The position numbers and the translations under genes are program-made. A stretch of 64,000 nt of DNA from Paenibacillus amylolyticus (lineage in GTDB: Bacteria > Bacillota > Bacilli > Paenibacillales > Paenibacillaceae): the NCBI RefSeq assembly GCF_003719335.1, contig NZ_RIAS01000018.1, forward strand, positions 80,483 to 144,482, given 5' to 3'. How positions within the stretch are numbered: the first letter of the stretch is position 1; every line of letters begins with the position of its first letter. This document shows positions 25,757 to 35,103 of the stretch, one piece after another. Under the pieces are notes generated by a model. It did no database searches. It was not told the DNA's origin and worked only from the letters and a program-made list of their open reading frames with translations.

Positions 25757-28669
25757 CTAGCGCATTCCGTCCAATTTAAACTCTTTTCGTTTCTGCTGAA
25801 TTTCGTAGTTAATTTCCTGCACATAATCGTAGATGGCATCCGTGGAATTGGTACCGTTATTCACGACCTCACGCAAGGCATTGTCCAGATGGCGACCTGT
25901 AAAGTAACCTCCAGGAACCTCCGGAACACCCTGCACCCACTCCCACTGTTCTTCCAAACTGCGGTAATCGCGGATTGGCCAAGGCAACTCCTGTAATGCT
26001 TCGATGTTGGCTGTCGGATATCGCGCCGCAGCTCCCATCAGACCTTCCATTTCCCGTCCGAATCGAACCTGCGCATCCTTACTAACCCACCATTTCATGA
26101 ATTCCCATGCGGCATCCTTATGTTTGGATTGTTTCAGCATGACTGTCGCCGTGCCACCACTAGCCACATCCCGTTTGATGCTTCCGTCCTTCTGCTTGAT
26201 TCCTGGAACCGGAATGAACTCCCATAGTCCTTTAATCTCTGGCGCAGATACAGACAAATAGTTGTAGAAAGTGTAATCCATAATGCCCACTGGCATTTCA
26301 CCTGTTCTAAAACGCATCGGGAAATCAAACGTTAGTGGAAGCTTATAGCTGGTATAAAAATCCGTCCATTCTTTGAATGCTTCCAGTCCCGTTTCCGTAT
26401 CCATACCACTTTTCGCACCATGGTCTAGATAGAATGAACCGCCCATTTGATAGAGCAGCATCGCATAGGCCCGGTTCACTTCGAGTACCGGTACACCCGT
26501 AGTTTGAGCAAGCGGCAGTGCCATTTCCATGTTGTGCTTCTGCAGCACCGGGATCATGGCATACACATCCTCCCACGTCTGCGGCGGCTCCAAATCAAGC
26601 TGTTCCAATATATCTTTCCGGTAAAATAACATGTTGAAGATTTGCTGTTCCGGCAGCGCAAATACTTGATCCTCAAATTGATAAGGAACCATGGCACTGG
26701 CCCTGAACTGTTTAATCAACTCGTGATACCCCGGATACGTCGACAGATCCTCTGCCGCATGCCGCATCCCGAAGTTAACCGGCACATCATTGCCTACTTG
26801 CATCGCCACATCCGGCCCTTCTCCTGCAAGCGACGCACGAAGCAACACGTCGGCATTGACCAGCTTGAGATTGACGCTAATGCCTGTCAGCGGCGTAAAC
26901 GTATCATCAATCATCGCTTTTAATACCTGCGCCTGGTCGCGGCCTGTACCAATCCAGACGGTAACGGATTTATCTTCATCCGCTGTGCTACCGATGGTGT
27001 CGTAATCTTCGAAGAAAGAATGGAAGAAAGACGAAACCTCATGCCCTGCTTTGCGGAAGGCCGAATCATTTGCTTTTGGCAACTTCTCATTAGGAGAAGC
27101 TAAGAGCAGATAGTCAATTTCCAGCGGTTGCTCCCGTACTTCCAGCAGCCAAGAACCGACACTTCCGACGTTAATTTTGAATTGAGACAATCGCTTCTGA
27201 ACCGTTTCCGGTTTGTCGGCAAGATCAGCCAGTTGATAAGCTGTTTTATTCAAAATCGCGGTTTTATCACTCTTTTCTCCTGTTAGACGAATTAGTTCTT
27301 CAGAGACCGCATTCAAAATGTCACTTTGCTTATGAAAAACATCCACCATATCTGGAATTTGCTTCTCTAATTGATAATCGCGATACGGGTCAGGCACATT
27401 GCCTGTGATCATCAGAATTTTTCGATACATCGCATTGATCTCAAGCACACTGGCTTCAACCTGACGGATCAAAGGCGCAATGGCTCCAAGACTGACCTCA
27501 AGCCGCAAATCATGTTTTCCTTTGGTTAAATAAAATAAATACGGCTCTTCTTCGTTACCAAGCACATGCATCTGCCAATCCGAATCATAGAAGAATGGAA
27601 CCTGCATCATCTCTTTGAATGGCGTTTGGTTATCAATCTGCAGCGAGCGCGTGGAGTAAATGCCTCTCAGCAATTCCTGTCTGCCTTTGATCGCAATTTT
27701 ATATAAGCCATCCTCCGGTACATCCATTTCCCATGCAATCCATTGCCCCGGTACTCGCCAGTTGTTTCCACCAATGGTGTTCATTCTGATTTTAGAAACA
27801 TCATACGGTTCTGTTGATGTGCTGGATCGATCTGTAATCGGATACAATGTCGGTGATGATTTGTATGCGGCCTGCTCCCCTTGAACTTTGATCAAGTGCC
27901 CGCTGGTTTCCGCGTATCCCTTCGATTCGTACTCCTGCTTCAGTTCAGCATAGGAAGGCGGTTCTTCGTAATGATGCAGCTTGATCGAATCAATAACCAT
28001 AGGTTCCCGGGTCGATACAAGCTTTATGGAGTGTTTCCCTGCTGAAAAATAAAACTGGTACGGCTCTTCATAATAGCCTTCTTTATCTCTCAGGATGGAC
28101 TCCTGCCACATCGGTGCTTCGATCTGACGCGGACGCAGGTCATTGCCTCTGTTGTCCTGCTCAATTTCGGATTTTTCATTGACCCAAACCCGATGAAAGC
28201 TCATGTTGCGTGCACTGTTGAAAGGGATCTCTCCATCAATCCATAACTCACGTTCGATGGCAGAGCTCTTTCCTTGAATCGGGTAATAGCGCAACGTCAT
28301 GTGATACATGCCGGATTCCGGAACATCTACATCCCATTGCACGGAACCACTTTCCTCAGTTCGTATAAACTTGCCCGTTTCGCCGCCGAGTTCCGTGATC
28401 ATCTCCGGTTTCATTCCTTCAGCAGCTGTGTAATCTGCTCCCTGAATGACAATTTCACTGGAAGGCCGCTTCTCGTTCTGGTATTGCTGCAGATAATAAT
28501 CATAGCTACCCTCCGCAGCAGACTCCGATATCGGCATCACACGGCTCGGATCTGATGTTCGATTTCCGGTTTTCGAACTACCGCTTGCACCGGAACTGAA
28601 TATCGCATACACCACGACGAGCATTACCATGACGACAACAATCGTCACTCGGGATAATGTGAATTTCAC
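25757..28669 (-). CDS. Membrane-anchored binding protein fused to two carbohydrate-binding-like domains
   Basis: The 970-aa GTG start at 28669 is chosen because GGAGGGG lies 6 nt upstream. Instead of a lipobox there is an N-terminal hydrophobic helix ('IVVVMVMLVVVYAIFSSG') without a lipidation Cys, so it is a transmembrane anchor. Two CBM35/CBM6-like beta-sandwich domains follow, with parallel signatures 'SVQWDVDVPESGMYHMTLRY' and 'WIAWEMDVPEDGLYKIAIKG'. The last ~400 residues are a family 1 solute-binding domain ('VTVWIGTGRDQAQVLKAMID', 'GEGPDVAMQVGNDVPVN'). This is about twice the usual length and may capture polymer chains before transport. Confidence 0.85.
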   Translation of the reverse strand: MKFTLSRVTIVVVMVMLVVVYAIFSSGASGSSKTGNRTSDPSRVMPISESAAEGSYDYYLQQYQNEKRPSSEIVIQGADYTAAEGMKPEMITELGGETGKFIRTEESGSVQWDVDVPESGMYHMTLRYYPIQGKSSAIERELWIDGEIPFNSARNMSFHRVWVNEKSEIEQDNRGNDLRPRQIEAPMWQESILRDKEGYYEEPYQFYFSAGKHSIKLVSTREPMVIDSIKLHHYEEPPSYAELKQEYESKGYAETSGHLIKVQGEQAAYKSSPTLYPITDRSSTSTEPYDVSKIRMNTIGGNNWRVPGQWIAWEMDVPEDGLYKIAIKGRQELLRGIYSTRSLQIDNQTPFKEMMQVPFFYDSDWQMHVLGNEEEPYLFYLTKGKHDLRLEVSLGAIAPLIRQVEASVLEINAMYRKILMITGNVPDPYRDYQLEKQIPDMVDVFHKQSDILNAVSEELIRLTGEKSDKTAILNKTAYQLADLADKPETVQKRLSQFKINVGSVGSWLLEVREQPLEIDYLLLASPNEKLPKANDSAFRKAGHEVSSFFHSFFEDYDTIGSTADEDKSVTVWIGTGRDQAQVLKAMIDDTFTPLTGISVNLKLVNADVLLRASLAGEGPDVAMQVGNDVPVNFGMRHAAEDLSTYPGYHELIKQFRASAMVPYQFEDQVFALPEQQIFNMLFYRKDILEQLDLEPPQTWEDVYAMIPVLQKHNMEMALPLAQTTGVPVLEVNRAYAMLLYQMGGSFYLDHGAKSGMDTETGLEAFKEWTDFYTSYKLPLTFDFPMRFRTGEMPVGIMDYTFYNYLSVSAPEIKGLWEFIPVPGIKQKDGSIKRDVASGGTATVMLKQSKHKDAAWEFMKWWVSKDAQVRFGREMEGLMGAAARYPTANIEALQELPWPIRDYRSLEEQWEWVQGVPEVPGGYFTGRHLDNALREVVNNGTNSTDAIYDYVQEINYEIQQKRKEFKLDGMR

Positions 28670-28777
28670 CCAATGCCCCTCCTTTAACTGACTCTGGTAA
28701 ACGTAATGAGATGGACGGCCCACAAATTTGTTTCCCGGCTAACCGAGAACAGCAATGAGGCCGTCAACTTATATCCA

Positions 28778-30187
28778 TTATTTTTTCTTGTCTTGCTCTC
28801 CGCTTAATACTTTTTTCGCTGCAGCTTGAGCTGGTGCAATAACTTGTGCAATACCTGTGGAAGGTGTAATTTCACCTTTAACAAATTTCTCGGTTACGCT
28901 GTCCAATTGCTCTTTGATGCCCAGACCGCCAAAGCGTCCGCCAAACAAGCGTTGTACCTTACCATCATCATTCATCGCATTCGCGATTGAAGTTTCATCC
29001 GGTAAAATATTTTCAAGAGACAGTCTGCGGTTATCCTGCCAGTTATCAAAGTCTTGCAGATCTTCCCAGATCTTGACGATCACATCTGCATCCTTTACAC
29101 CTTTCGGAATAACATAAGCTGCCGTCTGACCGAATGGTTCATAATAAGACTTCGCTTTAGGACCCTTCGGCATATAAACATATCCCCACTCATCCTTCAG
29201 CTTATCTACAATCCGGCCTTCAACCTCCCAGAGTCCACCGGGATACATTGCAATCGTGCCTTCTCCGAAATATTTGGCTGGATCTTCCCAGTCGTTGCCC
29301 CCGTTGGCTTTGATCACTTTATGCTCGGTGTACAGGCTATGCAGGAAGTTAAGCGCTTCCATAGCTTCGGGAGAATTAAACGTCACTTTGCCTGACTGCT
29401 CATCGTATAATTTGCCGCCGTTGCTCGCAATTAGCATTTCTGAAAGCACATAATGTGCTCCAGCGAGACCGTATTGATCCATTTTACCGTCGCCATTGCG
29501 ATCAACGGTTAGCTTTTTGGCTGCATCCAGCATCGTATTCCAGTTCCAGTTATCCTCATCCATTAACTGCTGTGGGTCTTTCAATCCCGCTTCCTTGAAA
29601 ATCCGTTTGTTATAGAACAAGCCGCTGTCATTCGGTGAATACCAGCTTTCGAGACCATACACCTTGTCTCCACCAAAGCGCATCGAGTCCACAACATCCT
29701 TCTCTACTCGAGTGTCTTTGAGATAATCATCCAGCGGGGTCAGGAATCCGCCCTGCATTAGTCCCCAGATGAAACCATCTGGAATACGGACAATTTCCGC
29801 AAAAGGTTCGTTCGCAAGCACGGAGGAAGACAGTTTTTCAGAAGTAGACCAGTATTCGGTGTTCAAATACTTTATTTTCACGTTATACTTTTCTTCCACC
29901 ATTTTGATCCGCTCACGTGCCAGTTCATCTGACTCTGAATCCCCTTTGGGAGTGGCGTCCCACCAGTGAGATATGCGAATGACCCGTCCGTTCAAATCAG
30001 GAGCTGGCACAGCCTCTTCCTTCTCTTCTTCCTTGGCAGGTGTGGTGTTCGTCTCCGTCTCAGCTGGTTTAGTCGCAACAGGTTCGGCTGGTTTGTCATT
30101 AGAACCACTACATGCAGACAAAAGCATAATCAAAGCGGCAAACAAAACGATGAACATGATTTGGTTAGAAATCAATTTTTTCAACAT
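28778..30187 (-). CDS. Sugar ABC transporter substrate-binding lipoprotein, tandem copy 1
   Basis: A 469-aa lipoprotein with lipobox 'LLSACS' and an acidic linker rich in Pro, Glu, Thr and Lys. The mature domain is a family 1 solute-binding protein. A short Ca-binding-like loop 'DRNGDGKMDQYG' (DxNxDGxxD) sits near residue 225. It is highly similar over most of its length to the protein encoded at 30219-31610, so the two arose by tandem duplication. It is placed upstream of the chimeric binding protein and both permease pairs. Confidence 0.92.
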   Translation of the reverse strand: MLKKLISNQIMFIVLFAALIMLLSACSGSNDKPAEPVATKPAETETNTTPAKEEEKEEAVPAPDLNGRVIRISHWWDATPKGDSESDELARERIKMVEEKYNVKIKYLNTEYWSTSEKLSSSVLANEPFAEIVRIPDGFIWGLMQGGFLTPLDDYLKDTRVEKDVVDSMRFGGDKVYGLESWYSPNDSGLFYNKRIFKEAGLKDPQQLMDEDNWNWNTMLDAAKKLTVDRNGDGKMDQYGLAGAHYVLSEMLIASNGGKLYDEQSGKVTFNSPEAMEALNFLHSLYTEHKVIKANGGNDWEDPAKYFGEGTIAMYPGGLWEVEGRIVDKLKDEWGYVYMPKGPKAKSYYEPFGQTAAYVIPKGVKDADVIVKIWEDLQDFDNWQDNRRLSLENILPDETSIANAMNDDGKVQRLFGGRFGGLGIKEQLDSVTEKFVKGEITPSTGIAQVIAPAQAAAKKVLSGEQDKKK

Positions 30188-30218
30188 GGGTTGCCTCCCT
30201 TAAGTAAATGATTTTACT

Positions 30219-31610
30219 TCACTTGCTTTTTTCGCCCTTCAGTACTTTCTGAATTCCTGCCTGTGCAGGTCCGATGACCTGAGCAACACCTGTAGATGGA
30301 GTCACTTCACCTTTCACAAACTTTTCGGTTACACTGCCGAGAGCTTCCTTAACACCTAATCCTCCAGCACGAGCACCGTATACACGTTCAACCTGACCAT
30401 TGTCATTCATCGCGTTAGCAATTGAAGCTTCGTCAGGCAAAATGTTTTCTAACCACAGACGGTGATTATCCTGCCAGTTGTCAAAGTCCTGAAGCTCTTC
30501 CCAAATTTTCACGATGATATCGGCATCCTTCACACCCTTGGGAATAACAAAACTTTCTGTACTGTTGACTGTATCCAGATACGTTTTTGCTTTTGGACCT
30601 TTAGGCATGTAAACATAACCCCAGTCGTCTTTTAACTTATCCAGAATACGACCTTCTACTTCCCATAATCCGCCAGGGTACATCGCAATGCTGCCTTCTG
30701 AGAAAAACTTGGATGGATCTTCCCAATCATTACCGGCGTTAACCTTCACAACTTTGTGGTCGTTGTACAGACTATACAAAAAGTTAAGCGCTTCCAAAGA
30801 TTCGGGTGAATCAAACGCTGCCTTCTGCGTTGCCTCGTCATACATCTTGCCGCCGTTACTTCCAATCAGCATTTCATGAAGTACGTAATACGCGCCCGAC
30901 AGGCCATACTGATCCATCTTGCCGTCACCGTTTTTATCCACGGTTAGCTTCTTGGCCGCATCCAGCATCGTATCCCAGTTCCAGTTATCCTCCTCCAGCA
31001 ATTGCTGCGGGTCTTTCAAACCAGCTTCCTTGAATATTCGTTTGTTGTAAAACATTCCGCTGTCATTCGGGGTATACCAACCCGTCAGCCCGTATACTTT
31101 ATCACTGCCGAATCGCATCGAATCGATGACATCGGGCTTGATCTGTGTATCCTTCAGATAATCATCCAATGGTGTGAGGAATCCCCCCTGCATGAGACCC
31201 CAAATATTGCCGTCAGGCACACGTACAATCTCTGCAAAAGGTTCATTTGCCATCACGGATGAAGAAATTTTCTCGGACGTTGCTCCGTAATCTGTATTCA
31301 AATAGGAAATTTTAACGTTGTATTTCTCTTCTACATTTTTGATACGTTCACGAGCGCGTTCATCTGCCTCCGAATCTCCTTTGGGAGATGCATCCCACCA
31401 GTTCGATATACGGATTGCTCTGCCGTTCAAATCTACCTTAGGCTCCTGTTTTTCCTCTACAGGTTCGACTGCCGCTTCTTTGTTTTTATCCGCTGGTGGC
31501 TGAGTCGCCGTGTCAGATGGTGTACCTCCACCACTGCAACCAGCAATAATGGTTACCAGTAAGGTGAATATCACCAACAGGCTGAACCTCTTCTTTCTCA
31601 CAAACTTCAT
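30219..31610 (-). CDS. Sugar ABC transporter substrate-binding lipoprotein, tandem copy 2
   Basis: A 463-aa lipoprotein with lipobox 'IIAGCS', the first gene of the 16-kb operon. It shares long identical runs with its neighbour (for example 'IWGLMQGGFLTPLDDYLKDT' and 'GLKDPQQL'), and the Ca-binding-like loop 'DKNGDGKMDQYG'. Divergence is greatest in the signal and linker and around 'TYLDTVNSTESFVIP', which could reflect different ligand preference. A promoter with operator and cre boxes lies 130-225 nt upstream. Confidence 0.92.
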   Translation of the reverse strand: MKFVRKKRFSLLVIFTLLVTIIAGCSGGGTPSDTATQPPADKNKEAAVEPVEEKQEPKVDLNGRAIRISNWWDASPKGDSEADERARERIKNVEEKYNVKISYLNTDYGATSEKISSSVMANEPFAEIVRVPDGNIWGLMQGGFLTPLDDYLKDTQIKPDVIDSMRFGSDKVYGLTGWYTPNDSGMFYNKRIFKEAGLKDPQQLLEEDNWNWDTMLDAAKKLTVDKNGDGKMDQYGLSGAYYVLHEMLIGSNGGKMYDEATQKAAFDSPESLEALNFLYSLYNDHKVVKVNAGNDWEDPSKFFSEGSIAMYPGGLWEVEGRILDKLKDDWGYVYMPKGPKAKTYLDTVNSTESFVIPKGVKDADIIVKIWEELQDFDNWQDNHRLWLENILPDEASIANAMNDNGQVERVYGARAGGLGVKEALGSVTEKFVKGEVTPSTGVAQVIGPAQAGIQKVLKGEKSK

Positions 31611-31746
31611 CTTTCACACGCTCCCCCTCAAAGTTAGATAAAGATGAATCAAGCTTGCAGCATGCTTGGATGACTTCCTCGAATGACTTAACTCATCACA
31701 AGGCTGTCACGGATGGGAACTTGAAAACCTGCCTTCCCCCTGCAAC

Positions 31747-31760
31747 AGAAAGCGCTTACT
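31747..31760. promoter_or_regulatory. cre box of the 16-kb operon
   Basis: AGAAAGCGCTTACT closely fits the catabolite-responsive consensus. It lies about 40-50 nt downstream of the inferred transcription start, where CcpA would act as a roadblock. Confidence 0.65.
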
Positions 31761-31776
31761 AAGTTGTCAGGAGATA

Positions 31777-31806
31777 ATGAAACGGATTTCATGAAACCCA
31801 TTTCAT
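31777..31806. promoter_or_regulatory. Two overlapping palindromic operators
   Basis: ATGAAACGGATTTCAT (31777-31792) and ATGAAACCCATTTCAT (31791-31806) are each perfect 6+6 palindromes (ATGAAA-N4-TTTCAT) sharing two bases. They cover the predicted transcription start of the operon. A LacI- or GntR-like repressor is a natural candidate, but none is encoded nearby. Confidence 0.65.
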
Positions 31807-31834
31807 TATAGTATCATGAAAAGCTTTGGGTCAA
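31805..31834 (-). promoter_or_regulatory. Promoter of the 16-kb glycan operon
   Basis: On the minus strand TTGACC, 18 nt, TATAAT: a strong SigA-type promoter reading toward the gene starting at 31610. The operators lie directly at its -10/+20 region and a cre box further downstream. Confidence 0.75.
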
Positions 31835-31928
31835 TACATATTCTGTTATTATTTAGAATATTTTGATCACCACTATTTCATTCCGCACAATTTCAGGAAA
31901 ACATAACACTTAAAGGGGATAAATCTTC

Positions 31929-31968
31929 AAAACCCTCTAACATCAGACTAAATGACATCGTAGAGGGC
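31929..31968 (-). terminator. Intrinsic terminator after the acetamidase gene
   Basis: Minus strand CCCTCTA pairs with TAGAGGG, followed by TTTTG. It separates the acetamidase gene (stop at 32015) from the glycan operon promoter. Confidence 0.65.
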
Positions 31969-32014
31969 TTCATATAATCTGGTTTAGCAGAATGCAAATT
32001 TTTCAGAGTTGCCG

Positions 32015-32962
32015 CTAGTTTGAATCACTTATAAAAGCATCGTGGGGCAAAAAGGCATGCACGCCTTTCACACCATTCACAATTTGCGTGATACGCAGAT
32101 CAATCACTGCGCTTCCCAGCGCAATCGCTTCTACCCGCTCCAGGCCATATAACTCGCCCATCAGGCCCAACATGCCATCCAACGCTTGAACCGTTGCTTC
32201 ATTCAAGTCCTCATCAAAACCAAAGGTAATCCATCCAGAAGGCGTATGCGCACGTGGATTGGTCAGCTTTATATCATCTGTGACATTCACTGTGATATCT
32301 ACAAGCTCCATGGCACATTCAATCGCCTGACAGCTGACTTCCCCATCCCCTTGCCGTGCATGACCATCACCAATCGCCAGATAACCCCCATCTACAGGAA
32401 CAGGCAGATATAACTTACTTCCCTGTACTAGTTCCTTGCAGTCGATGTTCCCTCCACAATATCGCGGCGGCCATGTCGTATGAATCCCTCCTGATTCTGG
32501 CGGCATGCCCACGACACCCATGAATGGATTTAAGGATACGCTGTATGACTTGTCCCGTACCTCACAAGAGCCACTCATCGCATGTCGATCAAGTGTCCAA
32601 TTTAGAGACAGTTCTTCGACCTCTGTTAGATGCAATTTCTGATTCTGCCAGTTGGGATATCCACCCGCGGAAGTAAACCCGTAACTGCCTGGTATAATCT
32701 CATTGAAAATGATCTCGAGTGTCTTTCCCTGCTTCGCCTCTTCAATATAGATTGGGCCGATTAAGGCGTGCCCTCCATCTTTTTCACCTTGTCGTGGAAA
32801 AGGTTTGATCCGTTTCGCATAACTTACTCCCGTGCCCCAACCTGCGTCCAGCGTCTGAAAACGTATGGAATCACCTGACTTGATCTTTAAAATCGGCGTA
32901 ACCACATTGGAGAATGAACCAATCAGATTTTCCTGAGCCAATGTAATCGTATGAATACTCAC
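32015..32962 (-). CDS. Acetamidase/formamidase family amidohydrolase
   Basis: A 315-aa protein of the FmdA/AmdA family. Diagnostic segments are 'GDSIRFQTLDAGWG', 'NPFMGVVGMPPESG', 'GGNIDCKELVQGSKLYLPV' and 'GGYLAIGDGHARQGDGEVSC', the last carrying metal-binding residues. The family hydrolyses short amides such as formamide. The start overlaps the stop of the DinB gene by 4 nt, so the pair is translationally coupled. Confidence 0.92.
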   Translation of the reverse strand: MSIHTITLAQENLIGSFSNVVTPILKIKSGDSIRFQTLDAGWGTGVSYAKRIKPFPRQGEKDGGHALIGPIYIEEAKQGKTLEIIFNEIIPGSYGFTSAGGYPNWQNQKLHLTEVEELSLNWTLDRHAMSGSCEVRDKSYSVSLNPFMGVVGMPPESGGIHTTWPPRYCGGNIDCKELVQGSKLYLPVPVDGGYLAIGDGHARQGDGEVSCQAIECAMELVDITVNVTDDIKLTNPRAHTPSGWITFGFDEDLNEATVQALDGMLGLMGELYGLERVEAIALGSAVIDLRITQIVNGVKGVHAFLPHDAFISDSN

Positions 32963-33447
32963 AACAATCCCTCCCCGGCCAGATATTGTTTTAACGGCTC
33001 CATATGATGCTGGTCATGCCATATAAAATCTTTAAGGTATTGGGGAATGTAAAATACATTATCTTTGTTCTCTGGATCCACATATCGTTGATAAAGCTGT
33101 TCCTCCGATAACCCTCGAATATCATTCATAATTTTGTGACGGTAAGTGATCGCCTTGTCGACAATTTCGGACGGCTCTGTGCGGTTCCCGTACTCCACAG
33201 CTTTGCGATTAAACTCATCAAAATCCAGAAGCTTCAACGTAATCTGCTGATTCAGGGCAATCTTCTCAATCGCTTCCTTGTAAAAATATCGATCCCATAA
33301 CATCATATGGCTTACGATGGATTTGATCGTCCACTTTCCTTTTTCTAGACTGGAATTCCAGGTCTTTTCTTCGAGACGACTCAACGTTTTGACAAATAGC
33401 GTCCATTCTTCAAAAGCTTGAAGCAAATGTTCCATTTCTTTATTCAC
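32959..33447 (-). CDS. DinB/YfiT-like four-helix-bundle protein
   Basis: The 162-aa GTG start at 33447 is preferred because GAAGGGGG lies 9 nt upstream; a longer frame to 33519 would overlap the next gene. 'WTIKSIVSHMMLWDRYF' and 'YLKDFIWHDQHHMEPLKQYL' carry the three His of the metal site seen in DinB-like thiol-dependent transferases. Coupled to the acetamidase gene; role unknown. Confidence 0.85.
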   Translation of the reverse strand: MNKEMEHLLQAFEEWTLFVKTLSRLEEKTWNSSLEKGKWTIKSIVSHMMLWDRYFYKEAIEKIALNQQITLKLLDFDEFNRKAVEYGNRTEPSEIVDKAITYRHKIMNDIRGLSEEQLYQRYVDPENKDNVFYIPQYLKDFIWHDQHHMEPLKQYLAGEGLL

Positions 33448-33484
33448 AACAAATTTCCCCCTTCTCTTTGTAGAAGATGAATCA

Positions 33485-33952
33485 TCACGATTCGCCCTTT
33501 CTAGTAAGCAACTGTTCAAGCGATTCTCTCGTCTTTGGATGCAAAATAATATCTTCCGAGTTCATCATACGTTCTGCCAGATTGGAATCTTTGACTCTAC
33601 GACCCCATTTTCTCGTAAAAGTTCTCCAGTCACATACCATCTCTATAATATATTTTTGCGGCATAGGCAGAGCTTCTTTTGTATTTCTGTTCACGATCCA
33701 ATACTCCCAATGATGTTTATTATGATTCTGATGATGAAGCCATGCCTTCTTCCACCTTAGTTCTGTGACTTCATCTTTACGGTCCGAATAGAACTTGATT
33801 GCATAAGGGAAAAATTCGTGAGGACAAAATTTCGTTAAATCATGAAATATCCCTTGTAAATATAACCCTTCATGCCAGCACTCAATGAAAACGTTCAACT
33901 TATGTTCAGTTACATATAAGAAATACCTCCAATAGGCAGAAAGCATGGTCAT
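33485..33952 (-). CDS. DUF5662 family protein
   Basis: A 155-aa protein rich in His, Trp and Tyr: 'HEGLYLQGIFHDLTKFCPHE' with the HD pair and 'AWLHHQNHNKHHWEYW' fit DUF5662, an HD-like predicted metal-dependent fold. No biochemical function is known to me. Confidence 0.8.
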   Translation of the reverse strand: MTMLSAYWRYFLYVTEHKLNVFIECWHEGLYLQGIFHDLTKFCPHEFFPYAIKFYSDRKDEVTELRWKKAWLHHQNHNKHHWEYWIVNRNTKEALPMPQKYIIEMVCDWRTFTRKWGRRVKDSNLAERMMNSEDIILHPKTRESLEQLLTRKGES

Positions 33953-33978
33953 CCCCCCAGCTGGCTATTCCCCGCCCT

Positions 33979-34500
33979 CTACAATGGTTTAGCATGATTG
34001 AAACGATGTATTCCGAATTGTTGGAAGTCTGACTGTAACACAGCATCTCTCAGAGGATATAGATTTGTCGTGAATCGCAACTCAACCCCTCTGGCCAAAA
34101 GCCTCTCTAGCAGATGATCTATTTTCTCTATGTAACTTGGTGTAACCACCTGATCAGAAATATAGTACCCTGCGGTTTCATCAAAAAGTTTAAACGACGC
34201 TGCATCCAGATGATACCGATACAACGTTTGTTGCATGATCCTGGAGTACCACTCGTTCTCAACCGTTACAATGAGGTCTGCATTTGAGTGTTTAAAAAAC
34301 AACTCATGATGCTCATCACTAATGTCGTTCGTTCTTCGAATAACAATGCGAGGACAATCTCTCGGAAAGTAATAACTGAATTCATGTTGCTCATCAATCG
34401 CCCAGACAACCGCCGGAAACTCAGGCCGATTCTGCTTCGCTCTTGGTATAAAGATATGAATATCAGATTCTTCACTGAAATGATATAGCATTTGATACAC
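33979..34500 (-). CDS. DUF6886-like protein
   Basis: A 173-aa protein. The start 'MLYHFSEESDIHIFIPR' and 'VVWAIDEQHEFSYYFPRDCP' resemble a conserved Bacillota family annotated only as a domain of unknown function (DUF6886, recalled from memory). It lies 14 nt from the next gene on the same strand. Confidence 0.65.
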   Translation of the reverse strand: MYQMLYHFSEESDIHIFIPRAKQNRPEFPAVVWAIDEQHEFSYYFPRDCPRIVIRRTNDISDEHHELFFKHSNADLIVTVENEWYSRIMQQTLYRYHLDAASFKLFDETAGYYISDQVVTPSYIEKIDHLLERLLARGVELRFTTNLYPLRDAVLQSDFQQFGIHRFNHAKPL

Positions 34501-34514
34501 CTCTGTTCGTGAAG

Positions 34515-35048
34515 TTAAGTCTCAAGCAGTGTGTTCAATCCTTTTCTAATCCCATACGTTAAAATGTCGTTCGCTAACAAGCTCTTAATCAGATCCTGAT
34601 TCACATACTCATTGCTTGTTTGCAAATAATCTAAAATCAAATCCGCTTTCTCATGTCTACCCATCATCTGATAAGCAACGTACCACACTTCAGGACTTGA
34701 AACATGCATTCCGTGCCATTTTACATTTCGAATAGGCGATATAGGTAACTCCAGTCGTCTTCCATCTACATCAAAAGCAAATCCGCCAATGACATCCACA
34801 TTTAACGGCCCAATTTCCATTCTATATTTACTTGCAAAAGTTTTGTCGCCGCTTTCCTTCTCGATCCACTCATATCCAGCAATCGCTTCTATAAATTTGA
34901 ATTTTGAGCAATCGACCATCAGATCCCAATCGTTCACGGAATCAACCAAGCCAAGAAAACACAACATCGCACTTCCACCCAGTGAATATGCAATATGATT
35001 CGCTTCTAAACGTTTGACTAACGGTAAAATCTCTTGAGGATTCATCAT
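34515..35048 (-). CDS. Nucleotidyltransferase-like protein
   Basis: 177 aa from the ATG at 35048 (AGGAG about 12 nt upstream; an adjacent ATG at 35045 or a GTG at 35060 is possible). 'YSLGGSAMLCFLGLVDSVND' followed by 'WDLMVD' has the GGS...DxD arrangement of the minimal nucleotidyltransferase superfamily, as in small MNT-type or LinA-like enzymes. A third acidic residue may be in 'LNVDVIGG'. Substrate unknown. Confidence 0.7.
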   Translation of the reverse strand: MMNPQEILPLVKRLEANHIAYSLGGSAMLCFLGLVDSVNDWDLMVDCSKFKFIEAIAGYEWIEKESGDKTFASKYRMEIGPLNVDVIGGFAFDVDGRRLELPISPIRNVKWHGMHVSSPEVWYVAYQMMGRHEKADLILDYLQTSNEYVNQDLIKSLLANDILTYGIRKGLNTLLET

Positions 35049-35103
35049 TATGTGTCCCACTCCTAACGCTCATTTTATATCAATCATTCGTATCTAAATT
35101 ACA

